Notes under the pieces: model-generated
Databases searched by the model: none
What the model was told of the DNA's origin: nothing
Seen by the model: only the letters and a program-made list of their open reading frames with translations
Source: Deltaproteobacteria bacterium
GTDB lineage: Bacteria > Desulfobacterota > Desulfobulbia > Desulfobulbales > SURF-16
Direction: 5' to 3'
Length of the DNA: 35,619 nt
Assembly: GCA_024277655.1 (NCBI GenBank)
Contig: JAJRUT010000020.1
Coordinates: 1 to 35,619 of the forward strand
Position numbers and translations under genes: made by a program
Shown: piece after piece, positions 32,574 through 35,619 of the stretch
Position numbering within the stretch: position 1 is the stretch's first letter
Layout: each line of letters begins with the position of its first letter

Positions 32574-33865
32574 TATTTATCCCCCATCTGGCTGGTGTAG
32601 GTGAGGATAAATTCGGCCTGGTCTATTTCGGTGTTAAAGGTTGAATCCTGAATGGTGTATTTGTTCTGTTTTAGGTTACGGAGCAGATTTTGATAGCCTT
32701 GGTAGGCTGCCTGAAAACCGGCATTGATCGAGCCTCTGATCTCTATTTTCATCTCGTTATTTTCAACGGCTGCAATGATTTGCTCAATAACCATATGCCT
32801 AGAAATGGCGCTGGATAGTTCGTTGATCAGGGATTTAAATGTTTTAGAGACACGGTAATTGTTGAGTGTGGCAAGGAGCTGCAGTGTTTCCTGGTAATCT
32901 ACCTTTGCTGCCAGAGAAAATTGGCCAAGGGTAACAATTTCCTGCTTGGTCACGGTTATTTCCTGTCGCACTGTTGCTGTTTTTGTTTGGAGAATGGTCG
33001 TGCCGGCAAATAGACCTGCAGTGAAGATGACAAGAATAAGCTGAGCTACGGGAATAATCTGTCTTGCCGTGTGAGTCAGTCTTTCGAGGACTGGAGAGAT
33101 AGAATCACTGGCACTCAAAAGGTCGAGTAGGGGGAGAAGGGAGCAGCTCTTACTTTCGCCATCGATGGTAACTAGACTTGATGGCGTTTGGCTGATGGTA
33201 CGCTCAGGCCAATCCGGTTGATCCGGGGAATCAAACCAGTTGCAGGTTACACATTGGCTAAGGTTTATTTTGTGTTCACGTTCAACGGTGGTTAAATCGT
33301 TATGGATCATGCTCCATAGCGATTTAACCTGGTCCTCGGACGAGTCAAAACTTGTAGAGCGATTGGCGTAATACACCTTTTTGTGGCTGGCAATAAGCAA
33401 ATCGGCATGGCGCCCATGGCGAAAGATGAGGGCCACAGGTTGCTTTGTTTTCATCTTGCGAATTATCAGCAGAAGAACACGGTAGAGGGGAAAGATAAGG
33501 AATGTTGCCGGACTTTCATTGATCCGATCCTGGTAATGATGAAACAGTTGGGCTGAAACGGCGGTGTAAAAAATCTCGCTACGGTTTTTCCCTTTCTTTT
33601 TACCGGCATGGATAATGATATTTACAGGTTCGGTGAATTCGCCCTCTTCCTGTAACTTCTTCCCTGCCATGAGGCCAGAATACTTGAGCTCGGTCTCCAC
33701 GGTGCTGACTCTGGAGATGGACTGCTGCGTCTCGGAGGGGAAGTTGCTGATAAGCCAAACCGGCTCCTCTTGGTCGGTGATATCTTCTATTTGGCTGAAA
33801 TGGCCATTATGGTAGCGAAAGATGTTGTCGCCAATTTCAAGAATATATTGCCCCCTGTTTTTCAT
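32573..33865 (-). CDS. GspL / PilM-PilN-like bitopic assembly protein
   Basis: The 430-residue protein has an N-terminal cytoplasmic half of about 270 residues, a membrane segment near 290-312 and a periplasmic coiled coil plus ferredoxin-like fold (about 315-430). The cytoplasmic half has strand pairs like the actin-like PilM or GspL-N fold (PVALIFRHGRHADLLIASHK, VYYANRS) but lacks a clear ATP-binding motif. Joining both parts in one chain is the GspL plan rather than separate PilM and PilN. A CVTCNW pair near residue 205 is unusual in the cytoplasmic half. In MSHA loci MshI takes this place. Neighbours overlap by ATGA and TAATG. Confidence 0.78.
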   Translation of the reverse strand: MKNRGQYILEIGDNIFRYHNGHFSQIEDITDQEEPVWLISNFPSETQQSISRVSTVETELKYSGLMAGKKLQEEGEFTEPVNIIIHAGKKKGKNRSEIFYTAVSAQLFHHYQDRINESPATFLIFPLYRVLLLIIRKMKTKQPVALIFRHGRHADLLIASHKKVYYANRSTSFDSSEDQVKSLWSMIHNDLTTVEREHKINLSQCVTCNWFDSPDQPDWPERTISQTPSSLVTIDGESKSCSLLPLLDLLSASDSISPVLERLTHTARQIIPVAQLILVIFTAGLFAGTTILQTKTATVRQEITVTKQEIVTLGQFSLAAKVDYQETLQLLATLNNYRVSKTFKSLINELSSAISRHMVIEQIIAAVENNEMKIEIRGSINAGFQAAYQGYQNLLRNLKQNKYTIQDSTFNTEIDQAEFILTYTSQMGDK

Positions 33866-34398
33866 CTGCCATCCCTCACCATGAATTTGCCCTGGACGGA
33901 AAAGGTGACGTCGGTGGATTCTGTCTCGCTGTCAGCAGTGCTTGCTGATGTTGGTGGAGTGGCGCTCTCCTCCCCTGTTCCAGTGGTGGCAAGGCTCGGG
34001 TCATTCCTGTAGGCTCCGGTACCGATGAACAGGCGGGCCGGGATGAAATAATATGTTTTAGCGTGGGAGAGCTGGTCGAGGATATTGCCGGTATCTGTAA
34101 GGCTTAGAGATTTGCTGACGCTAACGTCATAGCTTTGCCACTGTTCCGGGGCGAGGCCAAATAGTCTCACCTGGCTTGTGAAAGTGGCAAGGATCGCCAT
34201 GGCCGTGTTGTACTGGTCAACCCGTTTGCGCTGTTCCCTGGCCTCTCTGACCTGATTTTTGGCAATGGTTAGGCGGCTGGTTTCCATCTCAAAGTCCGAG
34301 TAGGCGGCAAGACATCTGTGGAGCGAATAGCCAAACACCACGCTAAGGCTTATCGAGACAATTATGATGCGAGTGTAAGTGAATGTTGCCTTGGCCAT
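33862..34398 (-). CDS. PilO/GspM-like bitopic pilus assembly protein
   Basis: The 178-residue protein has a short cytoplasmic N-terminus, a membrane segment near 10-28, a coiled coil (about 33-65) and a small periplasmic domain with a low-complexity Thr/Ser/Glu segment near 145-165. This layout fits PilO or GspM, partners of the GspL/PilN-like protein. The start is set at the ATG 34398. An in-frame ATG at 34464 lies inside the large hairpin and would add charged residues before the membrane segment. No good ribosome binding site is seen for 34398, so the start is provisional. The stop overlaps the next start (ATGA). Confidence 0.7.
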   Translation of the reverse strand: MAKATFTYTRIIIVSISLSVVFGYSLHRCLAAYSDFEMETSRLTIAKNQVREAREQRKRVDQYNTAMAILATFTSQVRLFGLAPEQWQSYDVSVSKSLSLTDTGNILDQLSHAKTYYFIPARLFIGTGAYRNDPSLATTGTGEESATPPTSASTADSETESTDVTFSVQGKFMVRDGR

Positions 34399-34428
34399 AA
34401 GGGGAGCTTGGGTAAGGTTATTCAGAAA

Positions 34429-34470
34429 TAAGCAATGACCATGGAGTTTTGCTCTCATGGTCATTGCTTA
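34429..34470 (-). terminator. Large hairpin between the prepilin gene and the assembly genes
   Basis: TAAGCAATGACCATG (34429-34443) is perfectly inverted at 34456-34470, a 15-bp stem with a 12-base loop. On the minus strand it starts 35 bases after the prepilin stop. The trailing sequence TATTTCTGAA is not a long T-run, so partial termination or a 3' stabiliser for the pilin mRNA is likelier than full termination. Confidence 0.7.
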
Positions 34471-34504
34471 CGATATGAAGTTTGGTCAGAATTTGTGTCT
34501 TTAT

Positions 34505-35161
34505 TTAAGGAACATCGAGGATGTACATGGCATTCACAACAACGGTACCTGTAACTGTTGGCCAATCGGTGGCATCGGTATACATTCGGAATCTACCTTT
34601 TTGACCATCAGCAACACCATCGATAATTGAATCCAGGGCAATAGCTAAATCGGTAGGCATCCCGGTGAAATAGAGGCAGTTACTGGACACATTAGCGCCG
34701 CCGCTACCACCACCACCGCTGGTTGCGGCCAGGTAATAGAGGTTTAGGCCAATTGTCACGGTGCCACTCTCCTGGCCTTTGAATGAATACTGGTAGCTGG
34801 TGGCAGTGTTTGTTGTTGGTATTGCAAGACCAACGGCCCGTAATCTGGTCTCAACTGTCGTAAATTCACCGGCGGTATTTATATTGTCAAAAGCTCCGTT
34901 TGCTGTACCTGTCGCCGTTGTACCACCGTTGTCTATAGAGTCGCCTAATACTCCGCCAGTTCGATCATAATAGTTGAGTACTGTAATCTCCCACTGCTTA
35001 ACAAAGGCGTTGTAAAACTTCTTTTGCTTGGCCGATTGGATGAGATCCTTGCCCTTAATAGTTGCTCCCAGGATTAGGCCGATAATAATCAGGACAATGG
35101 CAATCTCAACCAGAGTGAAACCCTTTTGGTTGTTGACTGCTTTTTTCCACATCTTACTCAT
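34505..35161 (-). CDS. Type IV major prepilin, MSHA-like
   Basis: The 218-residue prepilin has a basic leader, MSKMWKKAVNNQKG, cut at G14|F15 by prepilin peptidase. Mature residues begin FTLVEIAIVLIIIGLILGAT with glutamate at +5 and a hydrophobic helix that forms the filament core. The ATG at 35161 follows GGGGGTGTTGTT; an upstream in-frame ATG adds a non-conserved stretch. The globular part is Gly/Thr/Asn-rich with a single cysteine (SSNCLYF), so the usual C-terminal disulphide of type IVa pilins is absent. It is the first gene of the operon and is separated from the rest by a large hairpin, which suggests high expression and a structural role. Confidence 0.9.
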   Translation of the reverse strand: MSKMWKKAVNNQKGFTLVEIAIVLIIIGLILGATIKGKDLIQSAKQKKFYNAFVKQWEITVLNYYDRTGGVLGDSIDNGGTTATGTANGAFDNINTAGEFTTVETRLRAVGLAIPTTNTATSYQYSFKGQESGTVTIGLNLYYLAATSGGGGSGGANVSSNCLYFTGMPTDLAIALDSIIDGVADGQKGRFRMYTDATDWPTVTGTVVVNAMYILDVP

Positions 35162-35429
35162 AACAACACCCCCAGTGATTTTTATGGATAACAAACAGTG
35201 AATTTATTTTTGGATAGTAATAGCACATCTAGTGGAATTAATTTACTATTTCTTTATGGTGATGAGATGTTTTCTTGTCTGGGTTCAGCCTGCTGATTGT
35301 TGGGATTTATGTGTTTTGTTTAAGTCGCAGGTGGTGGCGTCGGGTGGTGGTATAACTATATATTGTTGTGCTACTATAGGTTGATGGTGGCGGGTTTCTT
35401 TCTCAAATCTTATTTATCAGGATGATTCT
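35162..35429. other. Divergent promoter region between two prepilin genes
   Basis: This 268-bp AT-rich region must drive both the pilus operon (minus) and the second prepilin gene (plus). I see several TATA-like runs, such as TATAACTATATA near 35350, but no pair that meets sigma70 or sigma54 consensus well. Confidence 0.45.
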
Positions 35430-35619
35430 ATGTTGTTTTCGCGAATGTGCATCAAAAATAAGGGCTTTACCCTTATCGAAATGGCCATTGTCCTGGTTAT
35501 TGTCGGTTTGGTTATCTCCACCATTGCCACAGTGCTGCCAAGTTTGATCGCTTCAGCCAAGGTCAAAAAGACCAAGGCGGTCCTTGATAAAGTTGATCTT
35601 ACGGTCAGGGGCTATGTTA
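35430..35619 (+). CDS. Second type IV prepilin (3' end cut by window edge)
   Basis: An ATG at 35430 after AGGATGATTCT opens 63 codons to the window edge. The leader MLFSRMCIKNKG is cut at G12|F13, followed by FTLIEMAIVLVIVGLVISTI with glutamate at +5, the class III signal. After the helix comes SLIASAKVKKTKAVLDKV, a common pattern for minor pilins and GspG/H-like pseudopilins. It differs enough from the MSHA-like pilin to be a separate paralogue. It probably begins a divergent set of minor pilins beyond the window. A start at 35445 is possible. Confidence 0.88.
   Translation, partial: MLFSRMCIKNKGFTLIEMAIVLVIVGLVISTIATVLPSLIASAKVKKTKAVLDKVDLTVRGYV

Overview
The window looks like chromosomal DNA of a mid-GC, Gram-negative anaerobe, most likely a Desulfobacterota member of the Desulfobulbales type. 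This rests on the gene repertoire: SelB, a NtrY/NtrX pair preceded by a DUF4390 gene, a ClpX-like AAA protein next to hemB, a DUF89 protein, a Cys-tailed DtxR-type regulator and an MSHA-like pilus locus. It is inference from gene content; no marker in the window fixes the genus.

Layout. Positions 1-942 (minus) hold the N-terminal 314 residues of a soluble methyl-accepting chemotaxis protein. A 165-bp element with perfect 20-bp inverted ends separates it from mrp (Fe-S carrier ATPase). A second element with 17-bp ends follows mrp. From 2671 to 14059 everything runs on the plus strand: an MBL-fold hydrolase one base ahead of selB, then hflX, a DUF4390 protein and a NtrY-like kinase chained by ATGA overlaps, a NtrX-like regulator split by an in-frame TAA, a ClpX-like ATPase and hemB. 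A 12-unit heptamer tandem repeat lies between kinase and regulator.

From 17264 back to 14144 a minus-strand group reads hisB, a lipoprotein, a TtcA-like thiolase and a DUF89 protein. A tRNA-Gly(GCC) with a clear promoter and terminator comes next, then rplM-rpsI, argC, truA and an aspartate aminotransferase. The aminotransferase converges on a REC-SpoIIE phosphatase across a bidirectional terminator. A 58-codon unassigned small ORF with its own hairpin and a DtxR-family regulator follow on the minus strand.

From 35161 down to 24572 lies one tightly coupled minus-strand operon for an MSHA-like type IV pilus: major prepilin, PilO-like, GspL/PilM-N-like, PilP-like, secretin, MshN-like TPR protein, an unknown membrane protein, MshM-like ATPase, MshE-like motor ATPase and MshG-like platform protein. 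A large hairpin separates the prepilin from the rest, as expected if pilin mRNA must exceed assembly mRNA. A second prepilin gene starts divergently at 35430 and runs off the window.

The points most worth a second look are the nonsense codon that separates the sigma54-activator domain of NtrX from its DNA-binding domain, the apparent non-AUG start of hflX, the several families of small inverted-repeat elements, and the unassigned small ORF at 23692-23868.
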